This document shows positions 36,372 to 44,458 of a stretch of 64,000 nt of DNA, piece after piece. The notes below the pieces were generated by a model. It was not told the DNA's origin, searched no databases, and saw only the letters and a program-made list of their open reading frames with translations. Within the stretch, counting starts at the first letter, position 1, and every line of letters begins with the position of its first letter. The stretch covers positions 1 to 64,000 of the forward strand of contig CANRFN010000013.1 of NCBI GenBank assembly GCA_947629915.1, given 5' to 3'. The position numbers were made by a program, and so were the translations under genes. Origin of the DNA: an uncultured Oscillospiraceae bacterium (GTDB taxonomy: Bacteria > Bacillota > Clostridia > Oscillospirales > Oscillospiraceae).

Positions 36372-37427
36372 ATGCGCTATACGCTGATCAGCAAATACCG
36401 CAGTGAGATCATGGGCCTTGCCATGCTCTGGCTTATGCTGTTCCACTCCCCCTACCTCAACTTCCCCTACCCCGTCCTGAACACCCTGAAGAACGGCGGT
36501 CTCTTCGGCGTGGACATCTTCATCCTGGTCTCCGCCATGGGCCTGGTGTGCTCTCTCAGCCGCAGAGAGCAGTCCTACTCCGAATTCATGGGCCGCCGGA
36601 TCAAGCGGATCCTGCCCATGTACTACGTGGTGATGATCCCCTACACCCTCTGGCTCATCTTCCAGAAGCGGGCCACCTGGGCCACCCTCATCTGGAACGC
36701 CACCCTTCTGAACTACTGGGTGCTGCCCCAGGGGAGCTTCAACTGGTATGTCTCCGGTCTCATGACCTTCTATGCCGCAACGCCCTTCCTGTTTCGCAGG
36801 ATGCGCAACAGCAAGCACCGGGAGTGGCTTACCCTGGTGTGGATCGTACTGGGCACGGCGCTCTCCCAGGTGATGATGCGCGGCGGCGAGTGGATGCACC
36901 AGGACGTGCTGTATCGCATCCCCGCCCTGGTGTTGGGCCTTCTGATGGGCTTCTATGTGCTGGAGGACAGGAAGCTGGGCTGGAAGGATGTGCTGGTCTG
37001 GACCGCCGGCCTGCTCCTCTACGGTGGCTACGGTCTCTATTGGCAGGCCCACCAGGACATCGTCTGGATGCGCTTCAACTACATCATCCCCGGCCTCCTG
37101 GTCCCCATCTGTCTGATCACCGCCATCTGTCTGGAGAAGCTGCCCTTGCAATGGCTTGCAAAGTTCCTGCGGATCGTGGGAGAGAGCAGCCTGGAGATCT
37201 ACCTGCTCAGCGCATCCCTCTTCCTGGAACTCCCCGCCCTGCGGCAGACGGTGCTCCCCGCGATCTTCCAGAATCCAGGGGTGTACTTCCCCGTGGCCTG
37301 GGTGCTGAACCTCTCCCTGGGCATTTTGATGCACCATCTGTCCAAGGCGCTCGCCTCTGGGGACAGCGCCATAGGGAACGCGTGCAAAAGCCTCTGGTCT
37401 CGCCTCACCGCCAAGTGGCAGGACTGA
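36372..37427 (+). CDS. Acyltransferase-3 family membrane protein
   Basis: A 351-residue, roughly ten-helix enzyme of the OafA/acyltransferase-3 family, which O-acylates glycans at the membrane. It begins RYTLISKYRSEIMGLAMLWLMLFHSPY, with the family Arg and His in helix one. FGVDIFILVSAMG and GRRIKRILPMYYVV are further family features. The start at 36372 is supported by the promoter at 36301-36329 and a GGGGG-type ribosome site; the longer frame begins within the promoter. It carries its own terminator and is flanked by copies of the same hairpin. Confidence 0.85.
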   Translation: MRYTLISKYRSEIMGLAMLWLMLFHSPYLNFPYPVLNTLKNGGLFGVDIFILVSAMGLVCSLSRREQSYSEFMGRRIKRILPMYYVVMIPYTLWLIFQKRATWATLIWNATLLNYWVLPQGSFNWYVSGLMTFYAATPFLFRRMRNSKHREWLTLVWIVLGTALSQVMMRGGEWMHQDVLYRIPALVLGLLMGFYVLEDRKLGWKDVLVWTAGLLLYGGYGLYWQAHQDIVWMRFNYIIPGLLVPICLITAICLEKLPLQWLAKFLRIVGESSLEIYLLSASLFLELPALRQTVLPAIFQNPGVYFPVAWVLNLSLGILMHHLSKALASGDSAIGNACKSLWSRLTAKWQD

Positions 37428-37455
37428 GACCCATTCGAAAACCTTCCCCAAATGG

Positions 37456-37488
37456 AAACCGCCTGCAGCCCGGCTGCAGGCGGTTTGT
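37456..37488 (+). terminator. Terminator between the acyltransferase gene and the LRR array
   Basis: The same 33 bases as at 36126-36158 (stem of about 14 bp). It stands 28 bases after the acyltransferase stop. On the minus strand it also meets transcripts from the LRR operon, which ends at 37599, so it may stop both. Confidence 0.75.
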
Positions 37489-37598
37489 TGTGTTCCGAAG
37501 CCCTTCCCCGATAAAAAGCGCCGCTTTTGATCTTCTTCACCCGGGTGTACCCAGATGCACCTCTTCCAGGCAAAGGTTTCTTTCAAACGTCTTGGCCT

Positions 37599-38951
37599 CT
37601 ATGATCTCCAAGGCTGTCTGGAGGGGCGACTTTCTGCAAGGAGAGATTGAAAAGGTTCGTTTTCTTCTCTCCCCTTGCCTTCATTTTTCGGGAAGTTCTC
37701 GTGCTGATATTGCAGCAGCGCCGCCGTGGTGGCGGGGTCGTTCAGCTCTAGCGCCCTCCGGGTAGCCTTCTCCATACTCTTTTCCGGCAAGAGCCGGAGG
37801 GCCACAATCAGGGCAAAGATATTCGGATCCTCCCAGTTCTCCTTGTAGTGGTTTGTGAGGTACTTCCGGAAGCGCTCCATCACGGTATCCGGCACCCTCT
37901 CTCCCGCCTTCCACCGGGCAGCTACACTCCGCAGCCCATGCAACGCGGTAAAGGGCTCAGGATAGTCCTCGATCTCCAGGTGATCCGCCATGAGCATGGC
38001 ATCAGGTTGAAGATCGTCCGCCTCACAGACAGTGGGAACCATTGCCTTGCTCCCCAGGATGGCGAGGTACCGGATCTTGCGCACGCTGAGCGCGTCTTCC
38101 CCAATCTGCTCCACGCTCTCCGGCAGGACCAGCTCTTCGATCCCGCTGTCTCGGAAGGCCGTTTCACCGATGCTCGTGAGGCCGTTTGGCAAGTCGATAT
38201 GATGCAGTTCATGGCAGAAGATGAAGGCATTGGCCCCGATCCTGCGCACTCCCTCCGGCAGGTGCACCTGGGCAATCTTGCTGTCCCCAAACGCCCGTTC
38301 CCCGATCTCAACCACACCATCCGGGACGGATACTGCGCCAGCTTTTGCCGTACAGCCATACAGCGTCTTGCCGTCCTTGCTGAGCAGGCACCCGTTCTTG
38401 GCACTGAAATAGGGGTTGTCCGGGTGCACCTGCAGGTCCATATGATCGCCGCAGCAGGAAAATGCCCCTACGCCGATCCACTGGACACTGGCGGGCAGCG
38501 AAACACGCTGCAGGCTGGTACAGTTGGAGAAGCACTCGCCCTCAATGGACACCACACCCTCTGGGATCACCACTTCCCGGAGCTCTGTACAGTCTGCAAA
38601 GGCACAGACATCAAGGCTTTGCAGCGTATCCGGCAGGCGGATTTCCTTCAGCTTGCGGCAGTTGAAAAAGGCACCGGCACCGATGTACTGAACCCTGTTT
38701 CCCAGCCGGACCTCCTCCAGATTCTCGCAGGACCCGAAGACATCATCGCTGATCTCCTGCAGGCTGTCTGGCAGGAACACCGTCCTGAGGTTCTTGCACC
38801 TCAAAAAGGCGTTCTCTCCCACCTCCTGTACGCCGTCAGCAACGAAGAGCTCCCGGATGGATTCGTCCTCCTGATACTCACCCGCTTCGATGCTGTCCCG
38901 CGCTGTGAGGTACAGCTTTCCATTGCTCGCCTCCTCGTGGTATCTTCTCAT
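37599..38951 (-). CDS. LRR_5 protein 1 (short class), last gene of the array
   Basis: A 450-residue protein made of BspA-type LRR_5 repeats (about 23 residues each, core xxIxLPxxLxxIGxxAFxxC) to about residue 330, then the helical domain shared by the whole array (from MADHLEIEDYPEPFTALHGLRS to ALLQYQHENF). A mid-protein YFSAKNGCLLSKDGKTLYGC break is typical of LRR_5 proteins. No signal peptide, membrane helix or wall anchor, so it should be cytoplasmic. It has a longer hydrophilic tail than its relatives. Three bases separate its start from the stop of protein 2. Function unknown; binding of proteins or peptides is the general role of LRRs. Confidence 0.88.
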   Translation of the reverse strand: MRRYHEEASNGKLYLTARDSIEAGEYQEDESIRELFVADGVQEVGENAFLRCKNLRTVFLPDSLQEISDDVFGSCENLEEVRLGNRVQYIGAGAFFNCRKLKEIRLPDTLQSLDVCAFADCTELREVVIPEGVVSIEGECFSNCTSLQRVSLPASVQWIGVGAFSCCGDHMDLQVHPDNPYFSAKNGCLLSKDGKTLYGCTAKAGAVSVPDGVVEIGERAFGDSKIAQVHLPEGVRRIGANAFIFCHELHHIDLPNGLTSIGETAFRDSGIEELVLPESVEQIGEDALSVRKIRYLAILGSKAMVPTVCEADDLQPDAMLMADHLEIEDYPEPFTALHGLRSVAARWKAGERVPDTVMERFRKYLTNHYKENWEDPNIFALIVALRLLPEKSMEKATRRALELNDPATTAALLQYQHENFPKNEGKGREENEPFQSLLAESRPSRQPWRS

Positions 38952-38954
38952 AGT

Positions 38955-40292
38955 CTACTCCTCTCTACGGATCTGCCGCCGCCACTGTTCCTCCACCTGC
39001 TCCTGGGAGAACACCTCATGCTGGTACTGCAGCAGGGCCGCCGTAATGGACGGATTCTTCAGCTCCGATGCTTTCTGAAGCGCCGCCTCGATTCCAGATA
39101 TCGGAAGAGTCTTCAGTTCCAAGGTCAGGGCAAAGATCTGCGGCTCATCCCAGTGCTTCTGATAGTTTCTCGCAAGGTACTTCCGAAACCGCCTCTGCAC
39201 CGCTTTCGGTACCGCCTCCCCCGCGGCCCGGCGGGCGGCATAGCTTCGCAGGCCGTGAATTGCCTGGAACGGATTCGGGTAGTCCTTGATCTCCAAGTTG
39301 TCTGCGGTGAGCATTGCGTCCGGCTGCAAGTCCATCTCCCAGCAGAGATCATCTGCGTTGATCTCGCTTCCCAGTATGGTGAGGTGGTGCAGCTTGCAGC
39401 CGCTGAGCGCCCCTGTCCCGATGTGCATCACGCTCGCCGGGATCACCAGCTCCGTGAGCCCGGTGGAGTTGAAAGCGGATTCGCCGATCCAAGTCAGCCC
39501 ATCTGGCAGCTTGAGCTCCCGTAGCTCTTTGCAATCAGAGAGCGCCCTGTCTCGGATCTCCCGCAGCCCCGGAGGCAGCTCCAGCCGCGATATGTCACTG
39601 TCCGCAAGGCATTGATCCCCCAAGATGGTGATGGAATCCTCCAGGGAAACGGCCCCCAGAGATGCGGGGCAGCAGTACAGCGTGCTCCCATCCTTGCTCA
39701 AGAGGTTCCCGTTCTGTGCGCTGAACCGGGGGTTGTCTTGCGAAACCTCCAGTTTCAACCTCGAGCCGCACCAAGAGAACGATCTTGTGCCAATAGACAC
39801 CAAACTGGCCGGAATAGACACCCGGCGCATCCCAAGGCAGAGTTCAAAGCAATTCTCGCCGATGGAGGTGACACCGCCCGGGAGATCTACCTCATGGAGT
39901 GCCATGCAGCAGCCAAATGCGAAACTTCCTAAACTCTGCAGCGCTGGCGGAAACGCGATCTGCTTCATATGGTCGCAATCGAAGAAAGCGCCACAGTCTA
40001 TCCACCACAAATGGCTCCCCAAAGAGACCTCCTCCAGGCTCTCACAGTACGCAAATGCCCATTTCCCGATAGACTGCAGGCTGTCTGGCGTCACGACTTT
40101 TCTCAGCTTGCTGCAATTCTGGAATGCTTCATCCCCAACGTTCTCCACACCATCCGGGAGATAGACCTCCTGGATGGTGTCGTTTTCTTCAAACGCTCTC
40201 GCGCCGATCCGGACCACTCCAGGCGGCACATGGACAATCTCCTGCGCACCTTTGTATCGGCGCAACGTGGTTCCCTTCATCTGAAAATCCAT
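38955..40292 (-). CDS. LRR_5 protein 2 (short class), tandem twin of protein 3
   Basis: A 445-residue protein with LRR_5 repeats followed by the shared helical C-terminal domain (LEIKDYPNPFQAIHGLRSYAARRAAGEAVP...LLQYQHEVF). By eye most residues match protein 3, and the differences gather in certain repeats (about residues 93-160) while the ends and the RFSAQNGNLLSKDGSTLYCC segment are nearly unchanged. It starts MDFQMKGTTLRRYKG with no signal peptide. It lies 38 bases after protein 3 and three bases before protein 1, in the same transcript. Confidence 0.9.
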   Translation of the reverse strand: MDFQMKGTTLRRYKGAQEIVHVPPGVVRIGARAFEENDTIQEVYLPDGVENVGDEAFQNCSKLRKVVTPDSLQSIGKWAFAYCESLEEVSLGSHLWWIDCGAFFDCDHMKQIAFPPALQSLGSFAFGCCMALHEVDLPGGVTSIGENCFELCLGMRRVSIPASLVSIGTRSFSWCGSRLKLEVSQDNPRFSAQNGNLLSKDGSTLYCCPASLGAVSLEDSITILGDQCLADSDISRLELPPGLREIRDRALSDCKELRELKLPDGLTWIGESAFNSTGLTELVIPASVMHIGTGALSGCKLHHLTILGSEINADDLCWEMDLQPDAMLTADNLEIKDYPNPFQAIHGLRSYAARRAAGEAVPKAVQRRFRKYLARNYQKHWDEPQIFALTLELKTLPISGIEAALQKASELKNPSITAALLQYQHEVFSQEQVEEQWRRQIRREE

Positions 40293-40330
40293 GCCTTTTA
40301 AGCCTCCCCTTCCCCAAGTATTTGTCTCTG

Positions 40331-41641
40331 CTATACCTCGTCCGCCTGCTTCTGGGAGAACATCTCATGCTGATACTGCAGCACAGCCGCCGTGATCGTT
40401 GGTTCCCTCAACTCCGTTGCCTTCTGAAGCGCCGCCTCGATCTCAGACGCTGGCAGCACCTTTAGCTCAAGCGTCAGGGCAAAGATCTGCGGCTCATCCC
40501 AGTACCTCTGATAGTTCCTCTTAAGGTACTTGCGAAATCGCCTTTGTACCGCTCTTGGTACCACCTTCCCCGCTGCCCGGCGAGCGGCATAGCTGCGAAG
40601 GCCATGGATTGCCCGGAATGGCTTCGGGTAGTCCTTAATCTCCAAGTTGTCTGCGGTGAGCATGGTGTCCGGCTGCAAGTCCATCTCCCAGCAGAGATCA
40701 TCCGCGTTGATCTCGCTCCCCAGGATGGTGAGGTGGTGCAGCTTGCAGCCGCTGAGCGCCCAATCTCCGATGTACTTCACGCTCGCCGGGACCACCAGTT
40801 CTGTGAGTCCGCTGGATTCGAACGCGAAATACCCAATCCTGGTAAGGCCATCCGGCAGCTTGAGCTCCCGTAGCCCTTTGCAATCAGAGAGCGCGTTGTC
40901 TTGGATTTCCCGCAATCCAGGAGGCAGTTCCAGCCGCGATATGCGACTTCCCGCAAGGCACGCCTCCCCTAAGACAGTGATGGGGTCCTCCAGGGAAACG
41001 GCATCTAAACCTAGCGGGCAACAGTACAGCGTGCTTCCATCCTTGCTCAAGAGATTCCCATTCTGAGCACTGAACCGGGGATTGTCTGGGGACACCTCCA
41101 GTTTCAGCACTGAGCCACACCAGGAAAATGATCCTGTTCCGATAGACACCAAGCCGGCTGGAATTGACACCCGGCGCAGTCCAATACAGCACCTGAAGCA
41201 GTCCTTGCCGATGAAATTGACCCTGTCCGGGAGATCCACCTCATGGAGTGCCATGCAGCAGCCAAATGCAGATGCGCCGATCATCTCCAATGTGGGCGGA
41301 AACGGAATCTCCCGCAAGCTGACACAATCAAAAAAGGCGCCTTCTTCGAGCCACTGCAAGTGGTTTCCCAAAGAGACCTCCTCCAGGCTCTCACAGTACG
41401 CAAACGCTTTTTCCCCGATGGACTGCAGGCTGTCTTGCGTCACGACTGTTCTCAGCTTGCTGCACTTCTGGAATGCCCTGTCCTCAACTTTCTCCACACC
41501 ATCCGGGAGATAGACCTCCTGGATGGTGTCGTTCTCTTCAAACGCTCTGGCGCCGATCCGAATCACCCCAGGCGGGATATGGACAATTTCCTGCGCACCA
41601 TTGTATCGGCATAAAGTGGCACCCCTCATCTCAAAATCCAT
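40331..41641 (-). CDS. LRR_5 protein 3 (short class), tandem twin of protein 2
   Basis: A 436-residue LRR_5 protein, clearly a recent duplicate partner of protein 2. The start MDFEMRGATLCRYNG, the KDGSTLYCC break and the GSEINADDLCWEMDLQPD stretch before the C-terminal domain are shared. Its repeats around residues 93-130 differ (for example HLQWLEEGAFFDCVSLREI against HLWWIDCGAFFDCDHMKQI). It ends earlier than its twin. No signal peptide. Three bases separate it from protein 4. Confidence 0.9.
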   Translation of the reverse strand: MDFEMRGATLCRYNGAQEIVHIPPGVIRIGARAFEENDTIQEVYLPDGVEKVEDRAFQKCSKLRTVVTQDSLQSIGEKAFAYCESLEEVSLGNHLQWLEEGAFFDCVSLREIPFPPTLEMIGASAFGCCMALHEVDLPDRVNFIGKDCFRCCIGLRRVSIPAGLVSIGTGSFSWCGSVLKLEVSPDNPRFSAQNGNLLSKDGSTLYCCPLGLDAVSLEDPITVLGEACLAGSRISRLELPPGLREIQDNALSDCKGLRELKLPDGLTRIGYFAFESSGLTELVVPASVKYIGDWALSGCKLHHLTILGSEINADDLCWEMDLQPDTMLTADNLEIKDYPKPFRAIHGLRSYAARRAAGKVVPRAVQRRFRKYLKRNYQRYWDEPQIFALTLELKVLPASEIEAALQKATELREPTITAAVLQYQHEMFSQKQADEV

Positions 41642-41644
41642 GCC

Positions 41645-42646
41645 TTACAAACCCTCTCCATCCCCATGAATTTGCCTCTGCCATGCCTCATCTATCTGCG
41701 TCTGAGCGTAGATCTCGTGCTGATATTGCAGCAGGGCCGCCACAACAGCCGGATTGTTCCGCTCTCCCGCTTTTCGGAGGGCACCTTCCATCCGCTTCAG
41801 GTCGATCACCTTCCAGTCCAGAACAAGTGCAAAGATCTCTGGTTCATCCAGGTGGCGGAGAAAGTGCCGCGCAAGGTATTGGCGAAACGCCTCCTCCACC
41901 GCTGCCGGGATGTCTTCTCCCGCCGCATGCCGGACCGCAAAGCTGCGCAGGCCGTGGATCGCCTGGAACGGCTCCGGATAGGCAGCGATCTCCATGTCGT
42001 CTGCCGTGAGCATGGCATCCGCCTGCAGATCTTCTTCGTTGCAGATTTTCTGCAGCGCGGTGTCCTTTCCCAGAACCGTGAGATGATGCACCCTGCAATC
42101 CTGGAGGATGCCTGGGCCAATCCATTTCAATCCCTCCGGCAGCACCAAGTCCGTGATCCCGGTGTTGCAAAAGGCGTAGTTTCCGATGGTCTGAAGTTGC
42201 TCCGGCAAGGTGAGCGCCTTGATGCCGATACACCCGTTGAAGGCCCCATTCCCGATGTGGTGCAGCTCTTCCGGCAGATGAATGCCCTCTTCGGAACACC
42301 CAGGCATCGTAATGTTCTTCAACTTGCTGCAGGCAAAGAAGGCGCCGTACGCGATCTCCTCCACCTGGCTTCCCAGACAGACTTTCTCCAGGTTCAGGCA
42401 GTACGAGAACACCCCTTCTCCGATCCTTACCAAGCTGTCTGGCAGCGCCACCTTCCGGAGATTGGTGCACTCTTTGAATGCGCTGTCCTCTATCTCTATC
42501 ACGCTCTCCGGGATGTACACCTCCCGGATGATCTTGTTGTTTCGAAACGCCCAGCAGGCGATCTTCTTCACACCGTTCGGAATACGGACGATTTCCGATA
42601 CATCGCTGCAAGCCGTCAAAGTAGCGTTCTGAATCTGAAACACCAT
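41645..42646 (-). CDS. LRR_5 protein 4 (short class)
   Basis: A 333-residue protein with about nine LRR_5 repeats and the shared C-terminal domain (MEIAAYPEPFQAIHGLRSFAVRHAAGEDIP...LLQYQHEIY). It lacks the KDG break seen in proteins 1-3, which accounts for most of the size difference. It starts MVFQIQNATLTACSD, cytoplasmic by sequence. 75 bases separate it from protein 5; that gap does not carry the AT-rich element found elsewhere in the array. Confidence 0.88.
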   Translation of the reverse strand: MVFQIQNATLTACSDVSEIVRIPNGVKKIACWAFRNNKIIREVYIPESVIEIEDSAFKECTNLRKVALPDSLVRIGEGVFSYCLNLEKVCLGSQVEEIAYGAFFACSKLKNITMPGCSEEGIHLPEELHHIGNGAFNGCIGIKALTLPEQLQTIGNYAFCNTGITDLVLPEGLKWIGPGILQDCRVHHLTVLGKDTALQKICNEEDLQADAMLTADDMEIAAYPEPFQAIHGLRSFAVRHAAGEDIPAAVEEAFRQYLARHFLRHLDEPEIFALVLDWKVIDLKRMEGALRKAGERNNPAVVAALLQYQHEIYAQTQIDEAWQRQIHGDGEGL

Positions 42647-42721
42647 CAGAATAGTCTCCTTACCTGTCCTCCAACGCGATTACCAACATTCTCTTTGCGC
42701 CCTATGTATTCGCTAATTCGC

Positions 42722-43561
42722 TCACTTTTGTGCCAACTTTTGCTGCCGCATGGACAGCACAGCCGTGGTGAGAATCGGATCGTTCTCCTTTAAGGCGATA
42801 TTCAGGGCGTCTTCAAACTGATCCTCGGGAATGGCCCCAACAACCGCCATCAGGCGAAACTTCTTCCGGTCTGTCCGGAACTGCGGATACCGGCTGAGGA
42901 GGTATTGCCGGAACCGCTCCACTACCTCATCTGAAATGGGCTCTCCCGCCCACCAGCGAGCGGAGAACCCTCGAAGGCCGTGCTTTCCCTCATAGGGCTT
43001 TGGATACGCCTCGATCTCAAAGGCATCTGCCATCAAGGCAAAGTCGTCCGTGATGTCCCACTCCTGGCCGAGTTCCCCCTCCAAAGCGGGCCTCCCCAGG
43101 ATGGTGAGGCGTTGCAGTTTGCACCCGCGCAAAGCATTCCGCGCCACCCGCTCCAGGCCCTTCGGCAGGGTGAGTTCCGTGATCGCTGTGTCATCGAAGG
43201 CCTCTGGGCCGAGCATGCGCAGACTCTCCGGAAGGACAATCCGCTTGAGTCTGGAGCAGCCGCAGAATGCGCCGGAACAGATCTCCTGCAGTCCCTCTGA
43301 AAGGGTGATCTCTGTGAGATTCCGGCACCACAGAAAGGCCCGCTCCCCGATCACACGGACACTGGGCGGGATCGAGACCTGGGTGATGCGGTCGCTCCAG
43401 AAGGCAAAGGGAGCAATCTTCTCCACCGTATCCGGGACTGCAACAGAGCCGGAGGCCTGGCGATACCGGATCAATTCTTTCCCGTCTTCCCGCAGCACGA
43501 AGTTGCCCACCGCGATGCGGCGTACGCCCGGCACCTGGGCTGCAATTCCCTGCTCTTCCAT
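42722..43561 (-). CDS. LRR_5 protein 5 (short class, most divergent)
   Basis: A 279-residue protein with a short LRR_5 part and a more divergent copy of the shared C-terminal domain (FEIEAYPKPYEGKHGLRGFSARWWAGEPIS...LTTAVLSMRQQKL). The opening GNFVLREDGKELIRYRQ resembles the KDG element of its relatives. It is the first intact gene after the decayed stretch 43.6-44.5 kb, and copy A of the promoter-like element (43620-43648) lies just upstream, so it may start its own transcript. Confidence 0.85.
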   Translation of the reverse strand: MEEQGIAAQVPGVRRIAVGNFVLREDGKELIRYRQASGSVAVPDTVEKIAPFAFWSDRITQVSIPPSVRVIGERAFLWCRNLTEITLSEGLQEICSGAFCGCSRLKRIVLPESLRMLGPEAFDDTAITELTLPKGLERVARNALRGCKLQRLTILGRPALEGELGQEWDITDDFALMADAFEIEAYPKPYEGKHGLRGFSARWWAGEPISDEVVERFRQYLLSRYPQFRTDRKKFRLMAVVGAIPEDQFEDALNIALKENDPILTTAVLSMRQQKLAQK

Positions 43562-43619
43562 CTCACTCGCCTCCTTTCAGTACCATTTGGGCTGAAAATC
43601 TTTCGCATTCATTGCTATT

Positions 43620-43648
43620 CGTATATTATGAATATTTATTTTCTGAAA
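43620..43648 (-). promoter_or_regulatory. AT-rich promoter-like element, copy A
   Basis: On the minus strand: TTTCAG (43643-43648), 17-base spacer containing AATAAAT, TATACG (43620-43625). It sits 59 bases before the start of LRR protein 5. Copies B (44016-44044) and C (46898-46926) have the same layout and similar flanks. Confidence 0.5.
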
Positions 43649-43689
43649 GTATTTGCCATTTCATAATCTGCGTCTTGTTTCGTTTCCTA

Positions 43690-44000
43690 TGCCTCACCAC
43701 TGTCTGTGCTCCCGATGGTTTCCAGCGCCTTCCTTGCCCTGACAGCTTGGCCGCTTTATCATCTGGGTCTCCACACTCCGTGGCGCAGGCATTCGCTGGC
43801 AAGCACTCAGGCCACCAGCCCGGCCTTCTAAACCGGTCTCTTTCATCCAGCGCAATCTCCCATCTGCCAATTGGTCCGCTGATACGCCGGACCCCAACTG
43901 CCTCATCCGTATTCCACCAGCTACCGCCGCCAAGGCCCGGCTTGCTTTTCTACAGCCCGCCCAATTTCCCCTTGCTCCGACAATTCTCAGCAAACGCAAT
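43690..44000 (-). pseudogene. Strongly decayed LRR C-terminal remnant
   Basis: No intact frame. The segment around 43698-43730 (CTGTCTGTGCTCCCGATGG, then CCAGCGCCTTCCTT) lines up with the 3' end of LRR gene 7 at 46978-47020, and both lie next to a copy of the AT-rich element. The rest has drifted too far to align by eye. The likeliest reading is a lost short-class LRR gene. Confidence 0.4.
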
Positions 44001-44015
44001 GGTGAGATAGCTCAT

Positions 44016-44044
44016 CGTATAATAGCAATATTTATTCTCTCAAA
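44016..44044 (-). promoter_or_regulatory. AT-rich promoter-like element, copy B
   Basis: On the minus strand: TTTGAG (44039-44044), 17-base spacer with AATAAAT, TATACG (44016-44021). It lies between the two decayed LRR remnants. The flank GAGATAGC is shared with copy C. Confidence 0.5.
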
Positions 44045-44092
44045 GTATTAATAATCGCATAATTTATAATCTTATTGTGTTCCACACACCCT

Positions 44093-44453
44093 ATCGCTGT
44101 CGGCCACTCCCGGCTGCCACGCCCCAGCACCTTCTTTGATATCACATCGTTCTGGTACGCCAGTAGGGCGGCGGTTATGGTGGATCCCCGCACGCAGCCC
44201 AGCGGCAACCCCCCTGACCTCCGCCCGGATCGCCCGCATCTCTACGGCCAGCTGCAGGAGCAGGATCTCCTTCCAATGTGCCTGATCGTGTTTTCCGAGG
44301 TACAAGCGAACCGGACCGCAATCGATGAGGGCACTTCATCTCCCGCCAGCCAACCTTTATTAAAGTTGCGCAACCCGTGGATGGGGGCGATGGCGAAGGA
44401 TACGCCCCGAAATCCAACGCATCCGCCGTGATCCTAGCATCGGTTCCTTTCAC
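44093..44453 (-). pseudogene. Frameshifted C-terminal fragment of a short-class LRR protein
   Basis: Two overlapping frames together match the C-terminus of LRR protein 7. ARITADALDFGAYPSP (frame one) matches AEIMADALECREYPSP; YLGKHDQAHWKEILLLQLAVEMRAI (frame two) matches YLKKHYQAHWKEPLLLQLAIELRVI. Several small insertions and deletions break the frame, and the LRR part is gone. It follows LRR gene 6 exactly as gene 7 follows gene 8. Confidence 0.8.
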
Positions 44454-44458
44454 CCAAT

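Noticed and set aside
34545..37586. Minus-strand frame of 1013 codons opposite the flippase and acyltransferase genes
   Set aside because: It crosses two terminators and a promoter of real plus-strand genes and has no recognisable protein features.
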